Assembly (NCBI RefSeq): GCF_003664035.1
Contig: NZ_RCCK01000016.1
Span: 172,023 to 236,022, forward strand
Source: Pedobacter alluvionis
GTDB taxonomy: Bacteria; Bacteroidota; Bacteroidia; Sphingobacteriales; Sphingobacteriaceae
DNA length: 64,000 bases
Reading direction: 5' to 3'
The notes under the pieces were generated by a model. The model saw only the letters and a program-made list of their open reading frames with translations. It made no database searches and was not told the DNA's origin. Position numbers and translations under genes: made by a program. This document shows, in pieces, positions 24,072 through 31,692 of this stretch; the first letter of the stretch is position 1; every line of letters starts with the position of its first letter.

Positions 24072-24073
24072 TT

Positions 24074-24176
24074 ACCCCTTCTTTACCTGTTGTTTACCCT
24101 TTCTTCGTACCAGGTTAACCCCAGGGTTACCCCATGGTTACCTATTCTTTACCTTTTGGTTACCTAAAAGGTAAAG
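24074..24176. repeat. Cluster of TTACC motifs
   Basis: About 100 bases contain seven copies of TTACC (several as GGTTACC or TTTACC), plus a GGTTAACC and an inverted GGTAAA, at spacings of roughly 10-20 bases. It lies upstream of the DUF6266 gene. Further down (about 24290-24345) AGCTCA/GGCTCA repeats four times. It could be protein-binding iterons or low-complexity drift; no replication gene is near. Confidence 0.4.
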
Positions 24177-24448
24177 CCAGGCTTTGGCTTGGCTAAACGG
24201 CACCACTGTTTATGGTGCTGCTGCCCTTAAGCAGCCTGCCACCGGCGCCCCGTTTTTTGCACCGCCTGGCAGTAATCCGATGGTCCATTACGGCTCAAAA
24301 ACGCCAGGATTTGGCTCAATTTAGCTCATTTTAGCTCAAAATGAGGTGATAATGCCGCCAGGCCGCTAGGTTTGAGCATGGATTTAAACATACCGGTATA
24401 AACAGAAATCCTTTGATACAAACATTTTTTCAATAAAAAACAAAAATT

Positions 24449-25087
24449 ATGGCAACTTATTCAAAAGGCGCAAATGGCGCATTCTCTGGCAAAGTAGGTA
24501 GTGTAATTGGCAGCAACTGGCGCAGCATCGATTACCTGAGGGGCTTACCAAAAAAAAGCAGCAAACCCAGTACCGAACCCCAACTGGCCCAGCGTGCTAA
24601 ATTTGCGCTCGCCGCGCTCTACCTGAGCCCTATTAAAGACATTTTAAACATTGGCTTTAAAGATAAACAGCTGAACAAGATTACAGGTTACAATGCAGCA
24701 GTAAAAATCTTCTTAAACCAGGCGGTTGGAGGCAGCTACCCTGATTTTGCAATCGATTTTTCGCAGGTGGTGATGAGCAGAGGTTCGCTCTCGGTTTTTC
24801 ATGGCCTTAATGCAAGCCTGCAAGGGGCAGATCTGGTACTGAACTGGCAGAGCATTTTAAACCGTTACAATTCTTTTACTGATGATTCGCTTACCGTAGT
24901 GCTTTTTAACGCTACCAAAAGCATGTACCTGGTGTACGAAGATGCGCAGCGCGCCGCACTTACTTACACCGCGGTAATTGGCGCCGGCTTTAGTGGTGAT
25001 GTTTTTCACGGATGGGCTTTTGCAGTGAAACGCGATGCCATGGCCGTGGCAAACAGCCAATACCTGGGTACCTATACCATTCCTTAG
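24449..25087 (+). CDS. DUF6266 family protein
   Basis: A 212-residue protein with the DUF6266 signature: MATYSKGANGAFSGKVGSVI, then GSNWRSIDYLRGLPKKSSKP, and QLAQRAKFALAALYLSPIKD. The family is found mainly in Pedobacter-like Bacteroidetes and has no assigned function; the beta-rich C-terminal half could be Ig-like. There is no signal peptide. Directly downstream on the same strand are a three-TM protein, an exported CHAP hydrolase and a TM lipoprotein, an arrangement that recalls a phage lysis cassette next to a particle protein; that link is inference from context. Confidence 0.8.
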   Translation: MATYSKGANGAFSGKVGSVIGSNWRSIDYLRGLPKKSSKPSTEPQLAQRAKFALAALYLSPIKDILNIGFKDKQLNKITGYNAAVKIFLNQAVGGSYPDFAIDFSQVVMSRGSLSVFHGLNASLQGADLVLNWQSILNRYNSFTDDSLTVVLFNATKSMYLVYEDAQRAALTYTAVIGAGFSGDVFHGWAFAVKRDAMAVANSQYLGTYTIP

Positions 25088-25150
25088 TTTAATTCATCAC
25101 CCGCCCAAACCATGCAGTATTGCGGGTTTGGGCTATTTAACAGAAAAAAT

Positions 25151-25525
25151 ATGAAAACATTAAAACTGGCTTTAACGGCGCTAACACCGAAAAGGCAACT
25201 ACTCGAAAAACTGATGCTGGCCACCATCTTAATTCTGGGCTGGCTTACCCTCCCTAATTTATTAAGAACCTTCGAACCCACCGCTGCTCTGCTCGATGCA
25301 GGTATTTGGCAGCTAATTTTGCTTGGCTTGTTGTGTTATGTTGCCCTAATGCAGATTTCCTGGTGGCTTTTGTACCGCTTTTGGCTCGGCTTGGGCCTGC
25401 TTAATTTAACAGATATGGTTTTACGATTTAAACAGCTCACATCATGGCAACAGTTAAGATTTTTCTGGGCATCGTTTGCTTTGCTCTTTTTAGCGGGTAT
25501 AGCCTGCCTGGCCGCAATAGTATAA
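25151..25525 (+). CDS. Small three-TM (holin-like) membrane protein
   Basis: I start it at ATG 25151 (MKTLKLALTALTPKRQ), not at the 25112 ATG, because the upstream codons look like intergenic sequence. The 124-residue product has hydrophobic segments near residues 21-38, 50-75 and 100-122 and a basic N-terminus. There is no recognised family. The 3' end overlaps the start of the CHAP hydrolase gene by 82 bases, so the two are translated from one message. Size, helices and position before a peptidoglycan hydrolase suit a holin, but sequence alone does not prove it. Confidence 0.55.
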   Translation: MKTLKLALTALTPKRQLLEKLMLATILILGWLTLPNLLRTFEPTAALLDAGIWQLILLGLLCYVALMQISWWLLYRFWLGLGLLNLTDMVLRFKQLTSWQQLRFFWASFALLFLAGIACLAAIV

Positions 25526-26007
25526 ACCTGACGCCGAGCAGTGAACTAGCCGATAGAGAAAATCTGTTGTGCATTGCAAAAAACGAAGTAGGTGTGCGCG
25601 AACTTTCCGGACACAACGATGGACCGCGGGTAGCCGCATACCTATACTATGTAGACGTAGAAGAGGGCAGTGCCTGGTGTGCAGCTTTTGTAAGCTGGGT
25701 TTTTAGCCAGGCCGGCTACGCGGCACCGCGTAGCCCCTGGAGCCCGGCCTTATTTCCATTCGATAAACGCACCGAACAGATACGCCCTGCAGTAGTATTC
25801 GGCATCTACTTCAGCAACCTGAAACGTATTGCCCATTGTGGCCTGGTGGAGCGACAGGAGGGCGATTGGCTTATTACCATAGAAGGAAATACCAATATGG
25901 AAGGCAGTAGAGAAGGAGATGGGGTGTACCGGAAACGGCGTTCAGTAAAAGCCATCAAATACTTCGCCGATTGGATCAATAAGAAAGGAGCGGATGATGA
26001 AAACTGA
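25444..26007 (+). CDS. CHAP-domain peptidoglycan hydrolase
   Basis: A 187-residue protein with an N-terminal hydrophobic signal (VKIFLGIVCFALFSGYSL) and a CHAP / NlpC-like cysteine amidohydrolase domain. Catalytic Cys is seen in GSAWCAAFVSWVFSQAG (about residue 79), His in RIAHCGLVER (about 132), and a third polar residue in TIEGNTN. Such enzymes cut peptide links in peptidoglycan. It overlaps the three-TM gene upstream by 82 bases and the lipoprotein gene downstream by 14 bases, so all three are translationally coupled. The set resembles holin, endolysin and outer spanin-like lipoprotein, although an ordinary wall-remodelling unit is possible. Confidence 0.75.
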   Translation: MATVKIFLGIVCFALFSGYSLPGRNSINLTPSSELADRENLLCIAKNEVGVRELSGHNDGPRVAAYLYYVDVEEGSAWCAAFVSWVFSQAGYAAPRSPWSPALFPFDKRTEQIRPAVVFGIYFSNLKRIAHCGLVERQEGDWLITIEGNTNMEGSREGDGVYRKRRSVKAIKYFADWINKKGADDEN

Positions 26008-26479
26008 GTTAAATCTATTGGTGGCCTGTAGTATGCTCATTACAGCTTGCGGAAGTTTAAAAAGCAATAAGACGCTGCACACGCAAGAGTTTCAATCGAA
26101 CAGCTATAACGAGGAAAATACAAATCAGCAAAGTTGGGCAACAAAAAACACCGTTTTGCTTGATACCAGTAACAGCGAATATGTGGTGCAAATTACACCA
26201 TTGGGGAAATTTTTCTACAGCACGGAAAAAGGTTTCGAGGGCATGGCCGAAAAAGTTGTGGTTCGAGGGAAAGCAGGTAGAAAGCAGATCCTGCACCAGC
26301 AACAACAAACAGGCCATCAGCTTCAGCAGCAAAAGCACAGTCTGGAAAGCACACAGTTAGCAACCAGGGTGCAGCGCATTGATAAAAGCAGAAGGCCAGC
26401 TTCGGCCGTTTGGTGGATAGGGCTGGCAGTGGCACTTGGCCTGGTTTACTGGCTAATAAGAAAATGGCGCTTCGCCTGA
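25994..26479 (+). CDS. Lipoprotein with C-terminal membrane helix
   Basis: A 161-residue protein. The N-terminus MMKTELNLLVACSMLITACG carries a lipobox (LITAC, Cys at about residue 19). The middle is Gln-rich and predicted helical (KQILHQQQQTGHQLQQQKHS), and a membrane helix sits near the C-terminus (WWIGLAVALGLVYWL). A lipid anchor at one end and a TM helix at the other, joined by a coiled linker, would bridge two membranes as unimolecular spanins do. It overlaps the hydrolase gene by 14 bases. The role is inferred from context. Confidence 0.6.
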   Translation: MMKTELNLLVACSMLITACGSLKSNKTLHTQEFQSNSYNEENTNQQSWATKNTVLLDTSNSEYVVQITPLGKFFYSTEKGFEGMAEKVVVRGKAGRKQILHQQQQTGHQLQQQKHSLESTQLATRVQRIDKSRRPASAVWWIGLAVALGLVYWLIRKWRFA

Positions 26480-26488
26480 ATTGTAAAA

Positions 26489-26519
26489 ATGCTCCCTTTA
26501 AACAATTTAGGGGAGCATT
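26489..26519. terminator. Hairpin after the hydrolase/lipoprotein cassette
   Basis: AATGCTCCC (26489-26497) pairs with GGGAGCATT (26511-26519), 10 bases after the lipoprotein stop. No strong U-tract follows (AATTGCTGGTTT), so it may be a weak terminator or a 3'-stabilising hairpin. Confidence 0.5.
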
Positions 26520-26624
26520 AATTGCTGGTTTATGCTGTTGACAGAACCTTTAAGCGTAAATTATGTAGTTTAGCACAGATGTTTACCCTGAATACATTAA
26601 ATTTATTTTAGTTAAATAAGTAAA

Positions 26625-27212
26625 ATGGAGACAGCACATAACGAGTATAAACAAGGTTTTATCGACTTTGTAAACAGCCTTAACAATTTGCGAACTGAGG
26701 TAGCCACTGTACTGGCGCAGCAGTTAGAAACGGTTTCATTTAAAAAAGGGGAAGCAATACTGGAACAGGGAAGTGTATGCAGATATGTCTACTTTATCAA
26801 TAACGGATTGGTTAAAACTGGTTTTGAAAGTAAGGACCGTACTTTTATTATGCGTTTCTTTGCGGAAGGAGCGATGTTTACTGTTCTTGACAGCTATCTT
26901 AGCCGGCAAGCATCTGCTTACCAGATCCAGGCACTGGAAAATACCGTGGTTACGCGTATCTCGCGAACAGCGTTGGATGATTTGCGGGCACGTTTTCATT
27001 CCATGGAAACCTTTTTTAGTAAACTGCTTGCCACGGCATCGGTTAACATGATGTGGAGGATTGGGGAGATCTTAGAGGAGCAAGCCTCGGTGCGTTACGC
27101 AAACTTCATCAAAGAAAATCCGGATCTGGTACAAAGGATCAGTCTGGGCGACCTGGCCGCTTATTTAGGAATCACCCAGGTTTCTTTAAGCAGAATCAGG
27201 GCAGGAAGGTAG
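26625..27212 (+). CDS. Crp/Fnr family transcriptional regulator
   Basis: A 195-residue regulator. The cyclic-nucleotide-binding fold covers about residues 20-140 (KGEAILEQGSVCRYVYFINN, then MRFFAEGAMFTVL), and a C-terminal helix-turn-helix is seen in LGDLAAYLGITQVSLSRIRA. The usual cAMP-contacting Arg-Ser pair is absent and there is no N-terminal Cys cluster, so it is the Bacteroidetes small-effector type with unknown ligand. The next gene, an HXXEE membrane protein, starts about 65 bases downstream and may be its target or operon partner. Confidence 0.82.
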   Translation: METAHNEYKQGFIDFVNSLNNLRTEVATVLAQQLETVSFKKGEAILEQGSVCRYVYFINNGLVKTGFESKDRTFIMRFFAEGAMFTVLDSYLSRQASAYQIQALENTVVTRISRTALDDLRARFHSMETFFSKLLATASVNMMWRIGEILEEQASVRYANFIKENPDLVQRISLGDLAAYLGITQVSLSRIRAGR

Positions 27213-27231
27213 TTTTTTATCATTTGATAAA

Positions 27232-27260
27232 TTTTCGACGGGGCAGACGGGCTAATTTTG
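27232..27260 (+). promoter_or_regulatory. Possible promoter of the HXXEE gene
   Basis: TTTC (27232-27235), 17 bases, then TAATTTTG (27253-27260) give a fair Bacteroidetes promoter, with one mismatch in the -33 box. It lies between the Crp/Fnr stop and the HXXEE start and would allow independent expression. Confidence 0.4.
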
Positions 27261-27278
27261 GTGCATTAATTTAATGTG

Positions 27279-27941
27279 ATGAAAACAAAATTCGCTATTT
27301 CGCAAAAGTTAAGCCTGATGATTGCAGTTGTGTTTACGGTTATTGCACCGGTAATGGGGTATTTAGCTATCGGATTACCTCCCGTTATTATTGTGGGTGG
27401 ATCTGCATTAATCGGACTAGTATGCTGGTATTTTACCTATCTTCAAAAACCGGTAGACCCAAAAATTATTTTACCACTTTTTCTGTTAACCGTGTCCGGT
27501 CTTCAAATCCACATTATAGAAGAATATTTAACAGGTTTTGCCCCTGCAATGAGCAGGCTGTTTGACATTCCATGGACTGAAAAAAGTTTCCTGATGGTTT
27601 TTGCACTGGTTGGTCCTACCATTTATACCCTTACGGCCCTCGGTTTGTATCATCGGGTTCCGATTGCTGGTTTTGTGGCCTGGTTTATTTTTATAGGCCC
27701 TGGTGTAGCGGAGTTTACACATTTTATCTTTCCGCTGATTAAGCCGGAATTGAACGCAACGGCATTGAATCCACTTAGTGCAACCATCGATGGAACATTG
27801 ATTGCCAATATGCGCAATTATTACCTTGGTGCTACCGGAACTTATTATTTTCCGGGCATGTGGACGGCAATATTGCCAATGATACCCGGGATTTATGCCA
27901 TTTATCGTTTGTTTAAGTTGAACAGATTGGAAAGGGTATAA
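27279..27941 (+). CDS. HXXEE-domain membrane protein
   Basis: A protein of about 220 residues with six or seven hydrophobic helices. The HXXEE motif is present as QIHIIEEYLTGF near residue 70, in the second half of a helix. Start ATG 27279 is preferred over GTG 27276. HXXEE proteins have no firmly established function. The C-terminus PMIPGIYAIYRLFKLNR is echoed by a degenerate fragment at 37591-37693, so the genome once had a second copy 10 kb away. Proximity to a Crp/Fnr regulator suggests co-regulation. Confidence 0.75.
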   Translation: MKTKFAISQKLSLMIAVVFTVIAPVMGYLAIGLPPVIIVGGSALIGLVCWYFTYLQKPVDPKIILPLFLLTVSGLQIHIIEEYLTGFAPAMSRLFDIPWTEKSFLMVFALVGPTIYTLTALGLYHRVPIAGFVAWFIFIGPGVAEFTHFIFPLIKPELNATALNPLSATIDGTLIANMRNYYLGATGTYYFPGMWTAILPMIPGIYAIYRLFKLNRLERV

Positions 27942-28026
27942 TAAAGGCATTTTGCATACGCTGGCTTGATAGCTGGAATACCTGTCAAAGCCCGTCAGTA
28001 TTGATTTGTTTTTTGCATAGCGATCA

Positions 28027-28062
28027 AAACGGCTCCCTTTTGTACAGAACAGGGAGCCGTTT
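28027..28062. terminator. Bidirectional terminator
   Basis: A perfect 12-bp stem, AAACGGCTCCCT (28027-28038) with AGGGAGCCGTTT (28051-28062), lies between convergent genes (HXXEE, plus; phosphodiesterase, minus). A's and T's flank both sides, so it can serve both strands. Confidence 0.75.
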
Positions 28063-28070
28063 AATGCTGA

Positions 28071-28895
28071 TTAGTTCGGCCTTATTTTCTTCGCTTTAAG
28101 GTATTTGATCAGTGCTTCCGGATGATCAGTTTGTAATCCCTGAACGCCGGGTTTTATCGCTTTGTCCCAATTTTCAGGGCTTTCAGTAGCGTTTTGCACA
28201 TCAGCGAAAATACTGATCCCCATTCTTTTTAACAGGGGCAGCAGATCTTCGGCCGGAACACGATCAATTACCTCCAGGGGTGCTTTTGCGAAGACCTCCA
28301 TCAGCGCTTCCTTTGTGGTAACCGACTGTGCTAAACTGGCTATCAATGGCATCTGGGCTGCAGTTTTTCGCCACGAAGTATAATCATGGCTGTTCCCTAC
28401 ATACACCAGCACCTGGTGCTCCATGTTTTCTTTTTTAATGGCGCGGTAGGCTTTTTCCGGATCGGCCGATTTAAAATCTAAATAAATATTGATTTTGTTT
28501 TTGCAGGCTTTCAGGGCTTCATCAAAACCGGCTATTTGATGTAAACTGCCGTCTTTGCCTTTGAGTACAAGTTTTTTTACCTCCTCAAAATCAAGGTCTT
28601 TTATTAAACCCTGGCCATTGCTCACCTGGTCTACCCCTTCATTATGCAAGAGTACCAGTTGCCCGTCTTTTGTTGTCCGCAGGTCCAGTTCCACATAGTC
28701 GGCCCCTATAGCAATGGCATCCTCAATGGAAGCGATTGTATTTTCGGGCTTGATTAAGTGGCTTCCCCGGTGGGCAATCACAATAAAAGCATTTTTGCTT
28801 TTAGGCAATGGCCGTAGCGCCTGTTGTGCAGCTACGGTGATCCAGAAACTGCTCAATAACATGATGGTGAATGACAGGCCTGCTTTAATGCTCAT
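28071..28895 (-). CDS. Glycerophosphodiester phosphodiesterase
   Basis: A 274-residue exported enzyme (signal helix at about 5-23, AAQQ cleavage region). The GDPD TIM-barrel motifs are clear: IAHRGSHLIKPENTIASIED (catalytic His and Glu), GADYVELDLRTTKDGQLVLL and HNEGVDQVSNGQG (second catalytic His). It hydrolyses glycerophosphodiesters to glycerol-3-phosphate and an alcohol, probably in the periplasm. Its start overlaps the end of the phosphatase gene by four bases (ATGA), so the two are translationally coupled: the phosphatase could then release phosphate from the product. It is the last gene of the SusCD-type locus. Confidence 0.88.
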   Translation of the reverse strand: MSIKAGLSFTIMLLSSFWITVAAQQALRPLPKSKNAFIVIAHRGSHLIKPENTIASIEDAIAIGADYVELDLRTTKDGQLVLLHNEGVDQVSNGQGLIKDLDFEEVKKLVLKGKDGSLHQIAGFDEALKACKNKINIYLDFKSADPEKAYRAIKKENMEHQVLVYVGNSHDYTSWRKTAAQMPLIASLAQSVTTKEALMEVFAKAPLEVIDRVPAEDLLPLLKRMGISIFADVQNATESPENWDKAIKPGVQGLQTDHPEALIKYLKAKKIRPN

Positions 28896-30184
28896 GGTTT
28901 AGTGTTTTTTGCAGGGTTCAGATCTGTAAATGCTGCCGCATGGTCACGGCCTGCTTTTTTTAACGAAAAAGCATCAAAAAGTTCGCCCGAAGTTTTATAA
29001 GCCTCAAATTTAAGGTTGGCTCCATCAACATGGATCACCTGGAAAAGCTGCGTATTTTCTAAAGAGACATCCATCCATTTTGCACCATCTACCTGGTACA
29101 TTTTAGGGCCTGCAACCGAAACCAGGTAAACCGGTCCGTTTACTTCCCGTCCCGATAGTCCTCTTGGCAGGTTTTGTCCGCGGCTATAGGTATGGTCGTG
29201 CCCCTGTAACACCAGATCGACATGGTATTGGTCAAACAAGGGTTTAAAACGTTCCCTGAATTCTTTATTGTCTCTGCTTTTCGCCGTAGAGAAAATAGGG
29301 TGGTGAAAGGTGATTACGGTCCACAATTTTTTATTCTCTTTCAGCACTTTTTCGAGCCACTCATATTCCGCTTTGGCCGAATTTTCGTCTAATATAATCA
29401 TTTGCGAATCCAGTGAAATGATGCGCATATCCTGGTAATCTACATAATAAACCGATTCTTCCAATCCCTTTGGTCCGTTGCCGGCAAACGTGTACTGTAC
29501 GCCCCAATGTGGATCGAGTACCAGTTTTCTTTTGTCATCCCGTACATATTCGTGGTTTCCGGGAGCGGGAAGGCTGGGAATCATACCATTGATGAAACCT
29601 CCTCCATAATGCCATTCGCCCCATTCCTGGTCGTTATTGGAACGGTTAATCAGGTCGCCGGCATGGATAATAAACCTGGCATCGGGCTGGTGTGAAAATG
29701 CCTTACGGATTACCCGCGACCATTTTGAACGGATATCGTTCTGTGCATCGCCCAGGTAAATGAAAGAAAATGGCTTATGGTTAACTGATGCCGTGGTAAA
29801 CTGGAACCACTCGCTCCAATGCTCGCCCGACCCCACACGGTAGGCATAAACCGTTTCCGGTTTGAGGTTGGTAAAAGTAACATGGTGGTATTTGGCGATT
29901 TCGTAATTATTTCCGCTTCCCAGCAGGGTAGAAGTGGCCTCATAGCTGGTAATGGATTGTTCGAGTGCCGGATTGGAATCTTCAGCCTTGATTTGTGCTT
30001 TTGAAGCTTTAATCGTGGTATCGGTGCGCCAGTTAACCGTTTGGCTGGTAGCAGGATCTGCGGCCCAGGTTAAAATTACGCGGTCGGGAAAATGCCCGGG
30101 TTTAAAATCCTGGGCATGAGTTTTAGCCCCAACAGCTAAAAAAGAGAGTGTAAATAGAAAAAGTGCTTTGATATATAATTTCAT
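28892..30184 (-). CDS. Purple acid phosphatase-like metallophosphoesterase
   Basis: A 430-residue exported enzyme (signal about 1-24). An N-terminal fibronectin-like domain of purple acid phosphatases (VILTWAADPATSQTVNWRTD, ETVYAYRVGSGEHWSEWFQF) precedes the metallophosphoesterase core. The metal-binding motifs are visible in order: IYLGDAQND, IHAGDLINRSNN, PGNHEY, FHHPIFS and GHDHTYSRG. All ligand residues of a dinuclear metal centre are present. Likely role: release of phosphate from organic esters outside the inner membrane. It sits directly after susD and overlaps the glycerophosphodiesterase gene, all on the minus strand. Confidence 0.88.
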   Translation of the reverse strand: MKLYIKALFLFTLSFLAVGAKTHAQDFKPGHFPDRVILTWAADPATSQTVNWRTDTTIKASKAQIKAEDSNPALEQSITSYEATSTLLGSGNNYEIAKYHHVTFTNLKPETVYAYRVGSGEHWSEWFQFTTASVNHKPFSFIYLGDAQNDIRSKWSRVIRKAFSHQPDARFIIHAGDLINRSNNDQEWGEWHYGGGFINGMIPSLPAPGNHEYVRDDKRKLVLDPHWGVQYTFAGNGPKGLEESVYYVDYQDMRIISLDSQMIILDENSAKAEYEWLEKVLKENKKLWTVITFHHPIFSTAKSRDNKEFRERFKPLFDQYHVDLVLQGHDHTYSRGQNLPRGLSGREVNGPVYLVSVAGPKMYQVDGAKWMDVSLENTQLFQVIHVDGANLKFEAYKTSGELFDAFSLKKAGRDHAAAFTDLNPAKNTKP

Positions 30185-30208
30185 TGTTGTAATGATTAAG
30201 AATTTAAT

Positions 30209-31681
30209 TTATTTAAGGGACCACATTAAGGTGTACTGATTATCAGCACCGAAAACAGCAACCGCTTTTTGATAATTGACGCGGTTTTTTGCGCTTTCCG
30301 AATCAGGATAGGTATAGCGTTTTGGTATGCCTCTTCCGGCCGCAAGCGGACCGGTAACAAAAGCAGGGTAGCCGGTGCGGCGCTGATCAAACCACCCTTC
30401 TGCACCTTTGAATAACATAGCCAGCCATTTCTGGGTAATTAACTGTTCAAGCGTAGCATTATATTTCACCAATTGCTGCTCATAGTAAGTTTGTGGGGCG
30501 GTTATGGCATAACTGCTCATCGATTCCCTGATGCCTTTATAGTACAGCGATTCTGCTGTTTCGCCGGGTACGGTAAGTTTTCCTTTTTGCACGGCTTCTG
30601 CTAAAATAAAACACTGCTCGGTATACGTGATGAGGCTGGCTTTTAACAAGGTGTTAGCAGTGCCTCCGTTTTTCCGGAAAAAAGCAGAAGAGAAAACGGA
30701 AACATGATCTTCGCCACCGTTATAGGCTGATGGCGCATCGATGGCATTGGGTACGCCCACATATCGGTTCAGATCTACCGTAGCACCTGTGGTGCTTTTT
30801 ACCGGTTCTACCCAGACACCAAGTCTTGGGTCGGTCCTTTGGATCAGCTTGTCTACCAGTTCTTTGCTTACTTTGGTTTTCTGGTAATCGAAATCGATCA
30901 TCGCCAAAGGTCCACCAGGCCAGCTATAGGCGGCAATATTGCCTAAATAGGCCATTTCGGCATTGTCTGCACTGCTTTCGAAGATAGGATATGCTGTTTT
31001 ATCGTTCACAATTTCCTGCATCTCGGTAAAGGCTGGTGTATAGTTTTTCGAGATGCGCAGCAACATCCGCAGGCGCAACGTGTTGGCAAATTTTCGCCAG
31101 GCAAGGGTTTTGCCTTTAAAAAGTACATCGCCTTTGGCATTTATTTCCTGACTGTTGCCTTTCAATAGCTCGTTCGCTTCCCTTAATTCTTTCAACAAAT
31201 CAGGATAGATGGCCTGTTGCTGATCGTATTCAGGGTAGATGAGGTTGGCCTCTTTCGATTTTAAGGCCTGCGAATAGGGGATATCGCCATATAAATCGGT
31301 AAGGTAGCCAAAGTTAAAAGCCTTCATGATTTTACCGATGGCAACATACTGGTTCTCGGAACGTTTCTGTGCCGTTTCCATAAAGGTTTTATTTACTGTT
31401 AAGCGGGCATAAATATCATCCCAGTCAACCGGACCCCAGTCTAACAGATCGTAACCGGTATTTCGCACCAGGGTAAGGTAGCGCGCTGCCGAAGCCGGTC
31501 TTCTGTTAACCGCATTTTCCTGGTAGGCATAAGCGGTAGAAACCAATACATCCGAGAGTAAAAACTCGGTATTGGTCGTTTCAGGTGCATTGGGATTGGT
31601 ATTTATTTCTTCAAAATCTTTAGTACAGCTTGTAATCAGGGCAAGCAGCACGAAAAGCAGTGTGGTATATTTGAATTTCAT
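30209..31681 (-). CDS. SusD/RagB-type outer membrane lipoprotein
   Basis: A 490-residue SusD-like protein of the SusD-like_2 type, with signal peptide and lipobox LITSCTKD (Cys at about residue 19) and the hallmark FEEINTNPNAPETTNTEFLL. TPR-like helices fill the middle (AWRKFANTLRLRMLLRIS is the usual conserved segment), and the C-terminus contains WLAMLFKGAEGWFDQRRTGY. It caps the SusC channel and captures ligand at the surface. It starts 11 bases after susC ends. Linked phosphatase and phosphodiesterase genes suggest phosphorylated ligands, which is inference. Confidence 0.9.
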   Translation of the reverse strand: MKFKYTTLLFVLLALITSCTKDFEEINTNPNAPETTNTEFLLSDVLVSTAYAYQENAVNRRPASAARYLTLVRNTGYDLLDWGPVDWDDIYARLTVNKTFMETAQKRSENQYVAIGKIMKAFNFGYLTDLYGDIPYSQALKSKEANLIYPEYDQQQAIYPDLLKELREANELLKGNSQEINAKGDVLFKGKTLAWRKFANTLRLRMLLRISKNYTPAFTEMQEIVNDKTAYPIFESSADNAEMAYLGNIAAYSWPGGPLAMIDFDYQKTKVSKELVDKLIQRTDPRLGVWVEPVKSTTGATVDLNRYVGVPNAIDAPSAYNGGEDHVSVFSSAFFRKNGGTANTLLKASLITYTEQCFILAEAVQKGKLTVPGETAESLYYKGIRESMSSYAITAPQTYYEQQLVKYNATLEQLITQKWLAMLFKGAEGWFDQRRTGYPAFVTGPLAAGRGIPKRYTYPDSESAKNRVNYQKAVAVFGADNQYTLMWSLK

Positions 31682-31692
31682 TTTTGTACAGG

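Noticed and set aside
24074..24345. Possible replication origin or CRISPR-like array
   Set aside because: Repeats are too short and irregular for CRISPR, there are no spacers of fixed length, and no rep or dnaA gene is nearby.
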